This document shows positions 16,484 through 24,960 of a DNA stretch of 53,693 nt, piece after piece. The notes beneath the pieces are model-generated. The model did not search any database. It saw only the letters and a list, made by a program, of their open reading frames with translations, and had not been told where the DNA came from. Every line of letters begins with the position of its first letter. The first letter of the stretch is position 1. Position numbers and translations under genes: made by a program. The stretch is from Puniceicoccales bacterium (GTDB lineage Bacteria; Verrucomicrobiota; Verrucomicrobiia; Opitutales; JAIRLM01): assembly GCA_031268535.1 (NCBI GenBank), contig JAIRXB010000005.1:1-53693 (forward strand). The letters run 5' to 3'.

Positions 16484-17893
16484 GTGGCCGATTTAGCCGA
16501 CGAAGGACAGCGCATCGCCGCCCAACTGCGCCGCCATGAAATAGTCCCCCTAAAAAACCCCACCAAAGACTCCGTTTGGCAATTTTACGTGGAAGCTGGC
16601 CGAGATTTTTTGGAAATTGCCCACGAGCTCAGCTTTTTTTGCGGGTTGCACTCGGCGGAATTCATTCCCATTGCGGCAGAAAAATTCAAAAAGCAGTGGG
16701 AGGCATTTAGCGGCACACTCGATGGCGACAGCTGCGCACCAAGCGGCAGCAAAGAAATAGTTGGCATTGAGCAGTCAACAATTGGCAGACTGCTCTGCGA
16801 CATTTTTTTCTGCGCCGTAAACGCGGCCGCATCGGACATACACTTCGAAAGCCTAGGAGATGGACTCCTCGTTCGCATGCGCGTAGATGGGACGCTGCGC
16901 ACCAAAGTGCGGCTGCCGGCCGAAATGCTGCAGCCCTTTTCCATACTGCTAAAAACTTTGGCAAAATTGGACATTGCGGAACGACTTGCGCCGCAGGACG
17001 GCCGCTTCGGCCTCACCGTAGCCGGAGCCCCCATAGATTTTCGCATCTCAGTGCTGCCGACCAAGTTGGGGGAAAGCATTGTGCTTCGCGTCCTAGACCG
17101 CCGCCGCCTATTTCGAGGACTCGATGACCTCACCATGGACGATGGCGTGCGAGCGGAGCTGCGCTCATCCATAGGGGCGCCCTCTGGGATGCTCATAGTG
17201 AGTGGACCAACGGGGAGCGGAAAGACCACGACACTCTACGCCGCCATAGGGGAATTGCAGCGTGACGAAATCAAGGTGCTGACAATCGAAGATCCAATTG
17301 AGTACGAATTGCAAAACTGCATGCAGGCATCCGTTGATTTGCCGCTAGGGCGAACATTTTCATCGGTGCTGCGCGCATTCCTCCGCCACGACCCAGACAA
17401 AATTTTTGTCGGCGAAATCAGGGATGGAGAAACGGCCCAAATAGCTCTGCGGGCGGCGCTCACTGGACATCTGGTGCTAACTACTCTCCATACGGCGACG
17501 GCGGCGGAAGCGATTCTCCGCCTCGTTGAAATGGGACTGGAAAAATCATTGCTGCTCAGCTGTTTGCGTGGAATTTTAAGTCAGCGGCTGCTGCGACTCA
17601 ACTGCCGCCACTGCTCCAAAGAATGGACGGCGGATGGCAATTTACCGGAAAAACTCGAACGGCTGCGCGGGAAAACCATGCGGCGCGGCATTGGGTGTAA
17701 ACATTGCGGCGGAAGCGGATACGCCGGGCGGAAGGCATTTTTTGAATTTCTCCACTTTGGCGACAAAGGCGGAAGCGGACTGGAATCACTTCCGTCGGAA
17801 ATGAACTCACTGGCGCAATCTGGGCTGGAGGCCGTTGAAGGCGGAGAAATTTCGCTGGAAGAGTTTATGCAGCAAATGCCATGGAATCGCTGA
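16484..17893 (+). CDS. gspE: Type II secretion / type IV pilus assembly ATPase
   Basis: This hexameric ATPase drives pseudopilus or pilus assembly at the cytoplasmic face of the inner membrane. It has the SDIHFESLGDGLLVRMRVDG block, Walker A GPTGSGKTTTL at about residues 241-251, an Asp box (LTIEDPIEYEL), a Walker B region (KIFVGEIRDGETAQIA), a His box (GHLVLTTLHT) and a zinc-binding four-Cys motif (Cys374, 377, 405, 408). A GTG at 16484 (469 aa) is my start; the frame is open to 16193, but that part overlaps the divergent heptosyltransferase. The N-terminal domain is short, more like GspE than PilB. The stop overlaps the gspF start by 13 bases. No other secretion genes are in the window. Confidence 0.9.
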   Translation: MADLADEGQRIAAQLRRHEIVPLKNPTKDSVWQFYVEAGRDFLEIAHELSFFCGLHSAEFIPIAAEKFKKQWEAFSGTLDGDSCAPSGSKEIVGIEQSTIGRLLCDIFFCAVNAAASDIHFESLGDGLLVRMRVDGTLRTKVRLPAEMLQPFSILLKTLAKLDIAERLAPQDGRFGLTVAGAPIDFRISVLPTKLGESIVLRVLDRRRLFRGLDDLTMDDGVRAELRSSIGAPSGMLIVSGPTGSGKTTTLYAAIGELQRDEIKVLTIEDPIEYELQNCMQASVDLPLGRTFSSVLRAFLRHDPDKIFVGEIRDGETAQIALRAALTGHLVLTTLHTATAAEAILRLVEMGLEKSLLLSCLRGILSQRLLRLNCRHCSKEWTADGNLPEKLERLRGKTMRRGIGCKHCGGSGYAGRKAFFEFLHFGDKGGSGLESLPSEMNSLAQSGLEAVEGGEISLEEFMQQMPWNR

Positions 17894-19113
17894 AAAAATT
17901 CACCTACTTCGGCCGCGACGGCGGAGGCCGCTACAGCTATGGGGAATTGGAGGCCAAAGACGAAAAAGCCGCAATGCGCAGCCTTGCCGAACGGAACATT
18001 TCCGTAGACTTCCTGGCGGGGAAAAAGCTGCCGCTGTGGCGCCGAAACATCTCATTTCGCCAAGAAAAGTCTATGGGCGCAGCACAGCTTGTGACATTCA
18101 CGAAGCAATTGGCCCTGCTGCTGCGGGCAGGCATACACCTCCTAGACGCCATCGAAATGCTCGGCCAAAATGCGGAAAATTCGCGGTTGGCGGCCACACT
18201 GCGATCCATAGGTGCCGAGGTGCGCGCCGGACGATTCCTATGGGAAACCATGGAGATGTATCCAAACGTTTTCGACGAAGCCTATCGAAATCTAATTCGC
18301 GCCGGCGAAGCGTCCGGAGAATTGGCGGCTGTGCTCGAATCAATTGCGGGCGCAAGGGGCCGCATCCTACGCAATAAAACAAAAGCCATATCGGCGCTCA
18401 TCTACCCGCTAACGGTTCTCGCAGTCGCACTTTCGGCGATGCTTTTTCTCACTGGGCGCGTGATTCCGCGCTTCCAAACCATTTTGGAGGGCTACGGCGA
18501 AGGCGCGCCAATGCCAACGGCAACGAAAATTGCCGTCGCCATAAGCAATTTCATCAGAAATAGGCAGGGCGCATTGCTATTGGCGGCCGCCGTTGCTACT
18601 CCCGCACTAGTGCTATGGTCAAAATCTGAGCGCGGCAAAAGGCGCTGCGCAGCGGCTCTTCTGCGCATGCCGCTGCTTGGGAAATTGGCCCTAAGGCAAA
18701 ACCTAGTCCTGTTTTTCAGGACGCTAGGCTCAGTCCTCGGCCACGGGGTCCCGTTCTCCGACTCCCTCCGCCTCTCCTGCAGGGCAGTTCCCAACGCAGC
18801 ACTGCGCAGCTACTTTGAAACGGTCGCACTGCGCGCCGGAGAGGGCGTCCACCTCGGAGAACTCTTCGCCACCGCAGCCACCGTCCCCGCATCGGTCAGG
18901 GGCCTCATTTCCGTCGGAGAACGCAGCGGAACACTCGCCGCCATGGCCAACTATGCCGCCGACATCCTCGAAGAGGAGCTTGGCAACGGCGTCGACCGCG
19001 CTTCCGCAATCCTTCAGCCCCTCACAATCCTCATCATGGCCGGCGTGGTCGCGTTCATCGCAGCTGCAATGTTCCTCCCCTTGACAAACATGATTCAGCT
19101 TCGCGCCTTTTGA
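17881..19113 (+). CDS. gspF: Type II secretion inner-membrane platform protein
   Basis: This polytopic protein forms the inner-membrane platform with which GspE interacts. At 410 aa it has the family's two repeated cytoplasmic domains (FTKQLALLLRAGIHLLDAIE and FFRTLGSVLGHGVPFSDSLR), each followed by a membrane segment: about 170-190 (ALIYPLTVLAVALSAMLFL), about 225-245 and about 380-402 (LTILIMAGVVAFIAAAMFL). The conserved FVRAGEASGEL-like and ISVGERSGTL boxes are present (here LIRAGEASGEL). The ATG at 17881 overlaps the end of gspE, so translation is probably coupled. Its last 384 bases are antisense to the open frame of the Gly/Arg-rich gene on the other strand. Confidence 0.93.
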   Translation: MESLKKFTYFGRDGGGRYSYGELEAKDEKAAMRSLAERNISVDFLAGKKLPLWRRNISFRQEKSMGAAQLVTFTKQLALLLRAGIHLLDAIEMLGQNAENSRLAATLRSIGAEVRAGRFLWETMEMYPNVFDEAYRNLIRAGEASGELAAVLESIAGARGRILRNKTKAISALIYPLTVLAVALSAMLFLTGRVIPRFQTILEGYGEGAPMPTATKIAVAISNFIRNRQGALLLAAAVATPALVLWSKSERGKRRCAAALLRMPLLGKLALRQNLVLFFRTLGSVLGHGVPFSDSLRLSCRAVPNAALRSYFETVALRAGEGVHLGELFATAATVPASVRGLISVGERSGTLAAMANYAADILEEELGNGVDRASAILQPLTILIMAGVVAFIAAAMFLPLTNMIQLRAF

Positions 19114-21174
19114 ATTGCGGGAGGCGGCGCCAACGTCGGCGCCATCGGACTGCTCCGCGGCACAGTCTCCGCTGCCGTGCACCTGCAGCGTGCCATCATC
19201 AAATTCTGCGACATAGCCTTCCACAATCAGCCAGCGCAAGGCACTCATCATTTTCTCTACGTCTGCGGCGGGTCCGAATTTGATGCACAGCTCCAACGGG
19301 CTAATGCGCGGATTTTGCCCGACAATATCTAGAACTTTTCCCAGCTCAGCAGTGAAAGCAGTGTTCCCGCTGCGCGTTTTTCGCGACACTGACGCCACAT
19401 AGGATGGGCCCCGTTTCCCGATTTTATAGCTGAACAGGTTGTGCTTTTTAATATTCCCGCGCATGCCATTGGCCGTCTCTAGCGGAAACTGCCTCTGCCT
19501 GTCCAAATTACAGTCTACGGCATCGCGTATTTCCCTGTCCATGATTTCGCCAATGCGCATACCCGGCAAAGACACTGAATCGGCGACACTTAAAAACTCA
19601 TCGGCATTCTCCACCAAATAGATGCGCACATCACCGATGGAATTGAATTTCCTAGGGGCCTCGGCCTTCGCCGCAGCACCATCCACTGCACCCGCTTCGG
19701 CGTCCTCTCCGCCGCAGGCGCACTGCGCTTGCGCCTCGCCGCAGGCATCCTCCACGCCGCCGCTTTCCGTGCCCGCTTCTCCATTCTGGTTGCGAAGGAT
19801 GTAGCTGTAGCGCTTTTTCATCTTCTCCAGCCAGGCGCCAATGTCAGCCGCATCCCTGCTGAACTCTAATTTTTCGCAGTAGCTTTCGAACGGCATGTTG
19901 CGCACGTTACGAAGGTAATGTTCGTCCAATAATCCCTTGTAACTGTGATGGTTTGGCGCTCCAAGAATGGCCTTCGTAAATGGGCAGCGGGCCACCTGTT
20001 GGAAATTTCCAGCGGGCGCTTCACACTCCTCTTCGACTTTTTCAAAAATGCGATCCAAATGGGCAGCCATAAGGTGATTAAGTGCGCTTTCGCGCGAAAG
20101 AAATGGCACGCCATCGAATATTGTGCTGTAAAATTGAACGGCGCCCGGCTGCTTGCTGCGCAGGAACAGCTGGAAGCGTTCCGGATCGGCCAAAAATGTC
20201 TGCGCCACCTTAAAGGCGTCATAGGTTTTCCCCGTGCGGCGGATCATGTCGGCTAAGCTGGCAAATGCATCGGCTGTGGCGTAAAATATCACATCATAGT
20301 TCGCAGTTTGCGGCGCATCAAATTGCCTAACCGCATCCCGGCGCGGCTGCCGACCATCTCCGCCGCCGCCGTATGGAGGCCGGCCGCCTCCACCGCGATC
20401 GAACGACTGCGGCCGACGACCGCCGCCAAAGCGTTCTCCGCCGAATCGGCCACGCTCAGGCCGCCGCCCGGGAGCAGCGGATCCGTCTTCGCGTGAAGAA
20501 TCTGCAGCACCATTTCCCTGCCAGCCGCCGCTGCGGCCTGCTGGAGACGGACGAAATCCGCCGCCGCCGCCGCCGAGCGGCCGCCCGCCGAATCGGCCAA
20601 AGGATGGACCTCGTCCGCCGCCGCCGCCAAATGGTCGTCCACCGCTTCCGCCGCCAAACGGCCGTCCGCCACCTCCTCCTCCGAATGGCCGGCCTCCACT
20701 TCCGCCGCCGAATGGCCGTCCGCCGCCCTGCGAAAATCCGGAACCGCCACGGCCAAACTGCTGCCGATCTCCGTAGGTCGGCGCCCCACCGCCGAATCGA
20801 CCGCCACCGTCACCGCTCCAACTGCGCTGGCCGCGCTCCGGCGGCTGCGATCTGCCGCTGCCGCGGCGTTCACCGCCCTGCTGCCCCATTGGTGGGCGCG
20901 ACCAACCACCTCTGCGCGATGATTCGCCGCCGCTTTCCGGACGACTCCATCGGCCGTCACCACTTCTCTCCGAACTCAGACTGTAATTCGCGTGACCCTC
21001 CGAAACGCGCTCGCCGCCCTGCGGAGCAAATCCATCGCTACGTCTTCCAGAAGAGGCACCTCCCTCGTTTGCCCCTCCCTTGTCCGCATCCCACGCCGTG
21101 CCAAAAACAAGACCTGAAAAATTTTTCAAGAGCTCACCACTGTTCGCTCTTCCGCCTCCTTTGCCGGCTTCCAT
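18730..21174 (-). CDS. Gly/Arg-rich conserved protein with a tail antisense to gspF (814 aa)
   Basis: Residues 1-300 are low-complexity and rich in Gly, Arg, Ser and Gln, with near-repeats of GGRPFGGG, as in RNA-binding RGG tails. Residues about 300-480 form a globular domain (YDVIFYATADAFASLADMI, AILGAPNHHSYKGLL, YLRNVRNMPFESY) that I associate with uncharacterised verrucomicrobial proteins. A second globular part follows near 510-690 (YLVENADEFLSVADSVSLPG and GKVLDIVGQNPRISPLELCI). The final 128 codons lie inside gspF on the opposite strand and give a Cys/His/acidic tail without family character. The first stop in frame is at 18730, so either the original stop was lost or the last part is not folded protein. 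An RNA-related role is a guess from the RGG-like region. Confidence 0.6.
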   Translation of the reverse strand: MEAGKGGGRANSGELLKNFSGLVFGTAWDADKGGANEGGASSGRRSDGFAPQGGERVSEGHANYSLSSERSGDGRWSRPESGGESSRRGGWSRPPMGQQGGERRGSGRSQPPERGQRSWSGDGGGRFGGGAPTYGDRQQFGRGGSGFSQGGGRPFGGGSGGRPFGGGGGGRPFGGGSGGRPFGGGGGRGPSFGRFGGRPLGGGGGGFRPSPAGRSGGWQGNGAADSSREDGSAAPGRRPERGRFGGERFGGGRRPQSFDRGGGGRPPYGGGGDGRQPRRDAVRQFDAPQTANYDVIFYATADAFASLADMIRRTGKTYDAFKVAQTFLADPERFQLFLRSKQPGAVQFYSTIFDGVPFLSRESALNHLMAAHLDRIFEKVEEECEAPAGNFQQVARCPFTKAILGAPNHHSYKGLLDEHYLRNVRNMPFESYCEKLEFSRDAADIGAWLEKMKKRYSYILRNQNGEAGTESGGVEDACGEAQAQCACGGEDAEAGAVDGAAAKAEAPRKFNSIGDVRIYLVENADEFLSVADSVSLPGMRIGEIMDREIRDAVDCNLDRQRQFPLETANGMRGNIKKHNLFSYKIGKRGPSYVASVSRKTRSGNTAFTAELGKVLDIVGQNPRISPLELCIKFGPAADVEKMMSALRWLIVEGYVAEFDDGTLQVHGSGDCAAEQSDGADVGAASRNSKGAKLNHVCQGEEHCSCDERDHAGHDEDCEGLKDCGSAVDAVAKLLFEDVGGIVGHGGECSAAFSDGNEAPDRCGDGGCGGEEFSEVDALSGAQCDRFKVAAQCCVGNCPAGEAEGVGERDPVAED
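20617..20730 (-). repeat. Short tandem coding repeats (GGRPFGGG units)
   Basis: Four imperfect units of about 27-30 bases encode GGRPFGGG-type segments in the 814-aa protein. On the plus strand they appear as recurring CCGCC-AA-CGG/TGG blocks separated by GTCCGCC. Such repeats can expand or contract. Confidence 0.6.
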
Positions 21175-21294
21175 GTGTCCAATTCAAGTGAACGGCCGCG
21201 CGAATTGGCGAGCACAAAACGCACTATTTTTATGGTGCGGTCGGCTCTTTTTCCTTGCCTTCCCGCCATTGAATTCTGGAGTCTCTCAGCTAGT

Positions 21295-21376
21295 GCTCAG
21301 GTGGTGGAATCGGTAGACACACACGTTTGAGGGGCGTGTGCCGAAAGGCGTATGGGTTCGAGTCCCATCTTGAGCA
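21295..21376 (+). tRNA. tRNA-Leu(GAG)
   Basis: The acceptor GCTCAGG pairs with CTTGAGC (one G-T pair) and the discriminator is A. The D-arm is TGGTGGAATCGGTAGACAC, the anticodon loop TTGAGGG gives GAG (leucine CUC/CUU), a long variable arm is present, and the T-arm is ATGGG-TTCGAGT-CCCAT. The 3' sequence reads CCG, so CCA is added after transcription. Confidence 0.93.
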
Positions 21377-21400
21377 CCGGGCAGTTTTCTCTGGCGCCCG

Positions 21401-22888
21401 CTAAAATGGATCGACGGAAATGCGCTCTTCGATGCCATTTCCAGGAGCAAAATTAGACGCCCTCCCCTTTTCCAGGCTCACAAAAAACTTCTCCGGGTCG
21501 GCGGTGAAAATCCAGAATGTAGCGCTGCGCTTCGCCGGCCGCCCGCCGCCTTTGCGAAAAATTGGCCCCTTCCATTCGCTGTTGGCGACCGACGAACAGA
21601 TTGACGTTAGCAGCGCCCCCCATCGGTCCGTAAAGTCGGCAAAAAATTCATCGCCAACAGCCAGAAATTTCTGCACAATTAGATGTCGGTGCGGCGGATA
21701 GGCCAGCGGAGCGCGTGACACCACTTCCTTCTCGCAGAATGACTTTCTGTCGCCATCGACGAAGTGCCGCAGCGGCGAACAGCCCACATTCGTTGTCTGA
21801 ATTAGAAACGCGCAACCCGGCTCCATGGCGTCGGCCATGCGCCACAAAAATTGAAATGCGCGCTCTTCGCTGCGGAAATTTCTAGGAAAAAAAAGATCAT
21901 CTCCATCTAAAACGGCAAATAGGGACGGTTTGAAATCTTCCACAAGCGGAGGCGATGGATCCGAGGAAAGGAGAATGCAGCCGCCACTGAGTTTTTCGCC
22001 GCACCAACTCGCACCATGGATGATTGCCATTTCCGGAAAATATCTGCGCAGCAGCAGCTCCACCTTTCCCAAGCCGGATCCGACGCGTCTCAGCGGACCT
22101 CCGCAAGTGGCGCAGCGGCTGCTTGCCGCCATCTCGACACCGCAGCGCAAGCAGCTATGTCCTTCTATTTTTCCAACATAGGAAAGCGGACAGTGGCATT
22201 GGGGACAGAGAAGAACTTCGGAGCAACGCGAGCAGTGGGAACGGGAAATTCCGCCGTGCCTATGGGATAAAATCGCCCTTCCACCATCGCCGATAGTGCG
22301 CCCGAGAATTGCCAACAGCTGCGGCGATAGGAGGCGCTGCGAAGATGGAAGCGCGGAAAGGTTAATTGGCAAAACGGTCAAGTGGCTGACTCCCAACTCG
22401 TCGCCATCCTCCTCCAGAAAAATGGCACCGAAACCGTAGCGGTGGCACATCTCGACGGATGGAGATGGCGCCATGAGAAGGCAATCGACCGCCTCCAGCT
22501 GGGCGCGCCTGATCGCAACGTCTCGGCAATTGAAGCGCACGCGCCCCCAGCCGCGGCTGTGATTTTGATCCTCCTCCCCCTCCACGGCAATGGCGACGAG
22601 GCGATGCGCCGGCAAGAAAACGGCAGGGCCGATCCCGGCAGCCACATCGATGGAGCCGGAAGCAAATCCACTAAAAGTATCGCGGTCGGCTATGCCGCCT
22701 CTTCCGCCTCGCCACGTAGCAATTTTGGCCGAAGGAAAAGCGTGCGCCACAGACAGCAAAAACCGATCTGCCGCTTGCTGTTCGCTGTGCAGCGACAGCA
22801 ACTGCCCTCCAGCGCGAATGGCGGAAGCGACAAGACCAGTGGCGGCCCTCCCCCTAAACTTTTTCGAGCCAACTAGGAGGCGGACCAT
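21401..22888 (-). CDS. priA: PriA-like primosome protein with degenerate helicase motifs
   Basis: The C-terminal half is clearly PriA (replication restart): eight zinc-binding cysteines as four CxxC pairs (CSRC, CPQC, CLRC, CATC), then VGSGLGKVELLLRRYFPEM and the block SLFAVLDGDDLFFPRNFRSEERAFQFL. The helicase motifs are lost: the Walker A position reads GSKKFRGRAATG with no GKT, the DEEH box is replaced by VEGEEDQN, the GSATPS box reads MAPSPS, and the arginine-finger region after FQFL is gone. The N-terminal 3'-DNA-binding and winged-helix domains are also absent. The ATG at 22888 (495 aa) begins directly with the first helicase lobe; a GTG four codons earlier is an alternative. It may act as a non-motor scaffold, as suggested for actinobacterial PriA. 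Confidence 0.7.
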   Translation of the reverse strand: MVRLLVGSKKFRGRAATGLVASAIRAGGQLLSLHSEQQAADRFLLSVAHAFPSAKIATWRGGRGGIADRDTFSGFASGSIDVAAGIGPAVFLPAHRLVAIAVEGEEDQNHSRGWGRVRFNCRDVAIRRAQLEAVDCLLMAPSPSVEMCHRYGFGAIFLEEDGDELGVSHLTVLPINLSALPSSQRLLSPQLLAILGRTIGDGGRAILSHRHGGISRSHCSRCSEVLLCPQCHCPLSYVGKIEGHSCLRCGVEMAASSRCATCGGPLRRVGSGLGKVELLLRRYFPEMAIIHGASWCGEKLSGGCILLSSDPSPPLVEDFKPSLFAVLDGDDLFFPRNFRSEERAFQFLWRMADAMEPGCAFLIQTTNVGCSPLRHFVDGDRKSFCEKEVVSRAPLAYPPHRHLIVQKFLAVGDEFFADFTDRWGALLTSICSSVANSEWKGPIFRKGGGRPAKRSATFWIFTADPEKFFVSLEKGRASNFAPGNGIEERISVDPF

Positions 22889-22923
22889 TGATTGGTGCAC
22901 GGCAGCCGCAAAACCGCGGCAAA

Positions 22924-23343
22924 CTAATATAGCACTCCGTCGCCGTATGAACCCGTCCGGTAATTCACAGCAACGTTGTGGCAAAGGTAGATGGCCCCAA
23001 CCGCGGCGGCACCAACGACGGCTAAAACGCATATGGCAATAAATATATAGACCAACAGTTTCACAATAAGCAGCACAACAATGGCGGCCACGGCTATGGC
23101 GCCAACGACCGCAAAGGCTATGACGTAGTCGCGCATCCCGTCGCCGGAACCATCGGCCTGCGGCACTGGATTTAGCCGCCCCGGCGCAACGGGAGCTGCG
23201 AAGGAAGCACAAAGCGTACTAGTTTGCGAAGCCTTCCCGCCACGATCCCCATCGGGGACTCGACTTTGTGCGGCGTGGCTGGAAGCTATATGTTGCGCGG
23301 CGCTTTTTTCGGGATCATCTACTGCTTGTAACATGATGCCCAT
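22924..23343 (-). CDS. Small membrane protein of unknown function (139 aa)
   Basis: The N-terminal 70 residues are hydrophilic and rich in Ser, Ala, Gln and Asp. Two strongly hydrophobic segments follow (YVIAFAVVGAIAVAAIVVLL and VYIFIAICVLAVVGAAAVGA), ending in a short polar tail. I do not recognise a family. An alternative start at the ATG at 23334 would remove three residues. It is immediately upstream of the priA-like gene on the same strand (36 bases), so they may be co-transcribed. Confidence 0.55.
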   Translation of the reverse strand: MGIMLQAVDDPEKSAAQHIASSHAAQSRVPDGDRGGKASQTSTLCASFAAPVAPGRLNPVPQADGSGDGMRDYVIAFAVVGAIAVAAIVVLLIVKLLVYIFIAICVLAVVGAAAVGAIYLCHNVAVNYRTGSYGDGVLY

Positions 23344-23638
23344 AGATCAAACTGCGCTAAAACTGTCAAGAAGAATTTTTAAAGGTGAAGCGCAAACGGG
23401 AAAATCCTCACTTTTGCAACTCTCCAGCAACGCAATAAATCATGGCGCAGCCGATAGGTAAATTCCACGCAGCCGCAATAGACATTTCAACGCAGCCGTT
23501 AGCGCGTCGAGCCACTGCCAAAATCTCATTCCACGCGAAGATGTCGCGGCGACGGCGACAAACAACTTTTCGACGGAAAGTCAGCAAATCAAAAAAGCTA
23601 TTGCCTTTCGCAAAGCATGCTCCGATGGTTGACCGACA

Positions 23639-24136
23639 GTGGCAAAGGTTGAGATCGAACTCGTCAGAAAAGTTCTTCAGCGCAATGATTTAGACTTTGA
23701 AACGATTTCCCAGATTTTGGGAGATTTGGAGCTGGAAGCGTCTTCGGGGGACGGTCCTGAAGCGGGCGCGATGGCGACCGTCAAAAAGCAATACGTCATT
23801 GTGGTGTCGGACCCGGATTGGAAATTCGCCGAAGAGCTCTTTACGGGATGGGTTCTGCAAATACCTGAAGACCAAAGCCCCCTAGAGATTAATGGCCAAC
23901 TTGTGCGCGCCGCCTACGAGTTTAATCGCAGCAAAAAGGGCGCCAGAGATCCGGTGAAAACAATAACGGACGTCTGCGAGATAGTTCCTGCGAAAATGCT
24001 TCGCAATCAGTCCGTTTGGGTTCGCACAAAGGAACCGGTACTGGTCGTCAGGACTGACAACAAAATTCCCCTTGAAGGATTTGCAATGCGGCAACGGGAT
24101 GAAGATTGCATCGACGGCGAGTTGCCGCTCGCCTAG
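23639..24136 (+). CDS. Conserved unknown protein (165 aa), Opitutae-like
   Basis: The protein starts at a GTG (23639) with MAKVEIELVRKVLQRNDLD. An N-terminal helical segment is followed by a mixed region with VKKQYVIVVSDPDWK, GWVLQIPEDQSP, RAAYEFNRSKKG, KTITDVCEIVPAKML and WVRTKEPVLVVRTDNKIP. This layout resembles a cytoplasmic protein that I associate with Opitutae genomes, but I cannot name a function. No membrane segment or signal peptide is present. It is convergent with xthA, with a 19-base gap. The 295 bases upstream (23344-23638) hold no gene I would defend. Confidence 0.65.
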   Translation: MAKVEIELVRKVLQRNDLDFETISQILGDLELEASSGDGPEAGAMATVKKQYVIVVSDPDWKFAEELFTGWVLQIPEDQSPLEINGQLVRAAYEFNRSKKGARDPVKTITDVCEIVPAKMLRNQSVWVRTKEPVLVVRTDNKIPLEGFAMRQRDEDCIDGELPLA

Positions 24137-24155
24137 GCTGGCAAATCGCGATCGG

Positions 24156-24929
24156 TCAATTGCAATCAAGATCCAGCACAACTGGCGCGTGATCCGATCC
24201 ACCAATGGAACCGGCAATCTCGCAGTTAATCGCGAGCGGCAGAATGTCTTCCGTGACGAGAAAATAGTCAATGCGCCATCCAACGTTGCGCAGCCTCGCT
24301 CCAGCGCGGTATGACCACCAGCTGTAGGCGCCACATAGGTCCGGATGGAGATGGCGGAAGACATCCACGAATCCACGGCTGCCGTATGCGCCAAAGCCGC
24401 GGCGCTCATCGTCCGTAAACCCAGCGTGGCCACGGTTTTCGGCGGGCCTAGCTATGTCTATGGGTTCGTGGGCAACGTTAAAGTCGCCGCAGGCGATTGT
24501 GCTCTTCTCCAGCGCCAGCGAGCAGAGAAAGTCGCAGAAGGCTCTGTCCCAGAGATCGCGCCGCAGCGGCAGGCGCCCCAATTCCGCTCCGGCATTTGGC
24601 ACATAGACATTGACCAGATAAAACCGTTCAAACTCAAGCAGTTGAACGCGTCCCTCCGAGGGACTTAGCAGCATATCCATTGGCGCAGATCGCTCGCCGC
24701 AGTTGGCGACATCGATTTTCGAAAAAACGGCTGTCCCTCCATAGCCGCGGCGGACGGCGCAATTGATGTGGCGGCAGCTAAAATCGCCCAAATCCGGAAG
24801 GACCGTTCCGTCGCTAATTTTTGTCTCCTGAAGACATAGTACGTCGGGACGAAGGGAATTAATCATCGAGTGATAGGTTTTCGCGGCAATGGAACGCAAT
24901 CCGTTAACATTCCACGAAACTATCCTCAT
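24156..24929 (-). CDS. xthA: Exodeoxyribonuclease III / AP endonuclease
   Basis: This DNA-repair enzyme cuts at abasic sites and removes 3'-blocking groups. The motifs are clear: MRIVSWNVNGLRS at the start, LCLQETKI (catalytic Glu), GRVQLLEFERFYLVNVYVPN, GDFNVAHEPIDIARP (Asp and Asn), then WRIDYFLVTE, and GSDHAPVVLDL (Asp-His pair) at the end. The ATG at 24929 gives the canonical N-terminus and 257 aa; the seven upstream codons are not needed. It follows rho on the same strand with a 31-base gap. Confidence 0.96.
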   Translation of the reverse strand: MRIVSWNVNGLRSIAAKTYHSMINSLRPDVLCLQETKISDGTVLPDLGDFSCRHINCAVRRGYGGTAVFSKIDVANCGERSAPMDMLLSPSEGRVQLLEFERFYLVNVYVPNAGAELGRLPLRRDLWDRAFCDFLCSLALEKSTIACGDFNVAHEPIDIARPAENRGHAGFTDDERRGFGAYGSRGFVDVFRHLHPDLCGAYSWWSYRAGARLRNVGWRIDYFLVTEDILPLAINCEIAGSIGGSDHAPVVLDLDCN

Positions 24930-24960
24930 CAAACAGAGCCCCAAACGCACATTTTTCGAA

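Noticed and set aside
20373-21191. Plus-strand Arg-rich open frame of 272 codons
   Set aside because: It is the complement of the Gly/Arg-rich repeats of the minus-strand gene.
23442-23693. Small basic open frame of 83 codons
   Set aside because: A basic segment (MSRRRRQTTFRRKV) is tempting as a ribosomal protein, but it matches no family I know and overlaps the start of the 165-aa gene.
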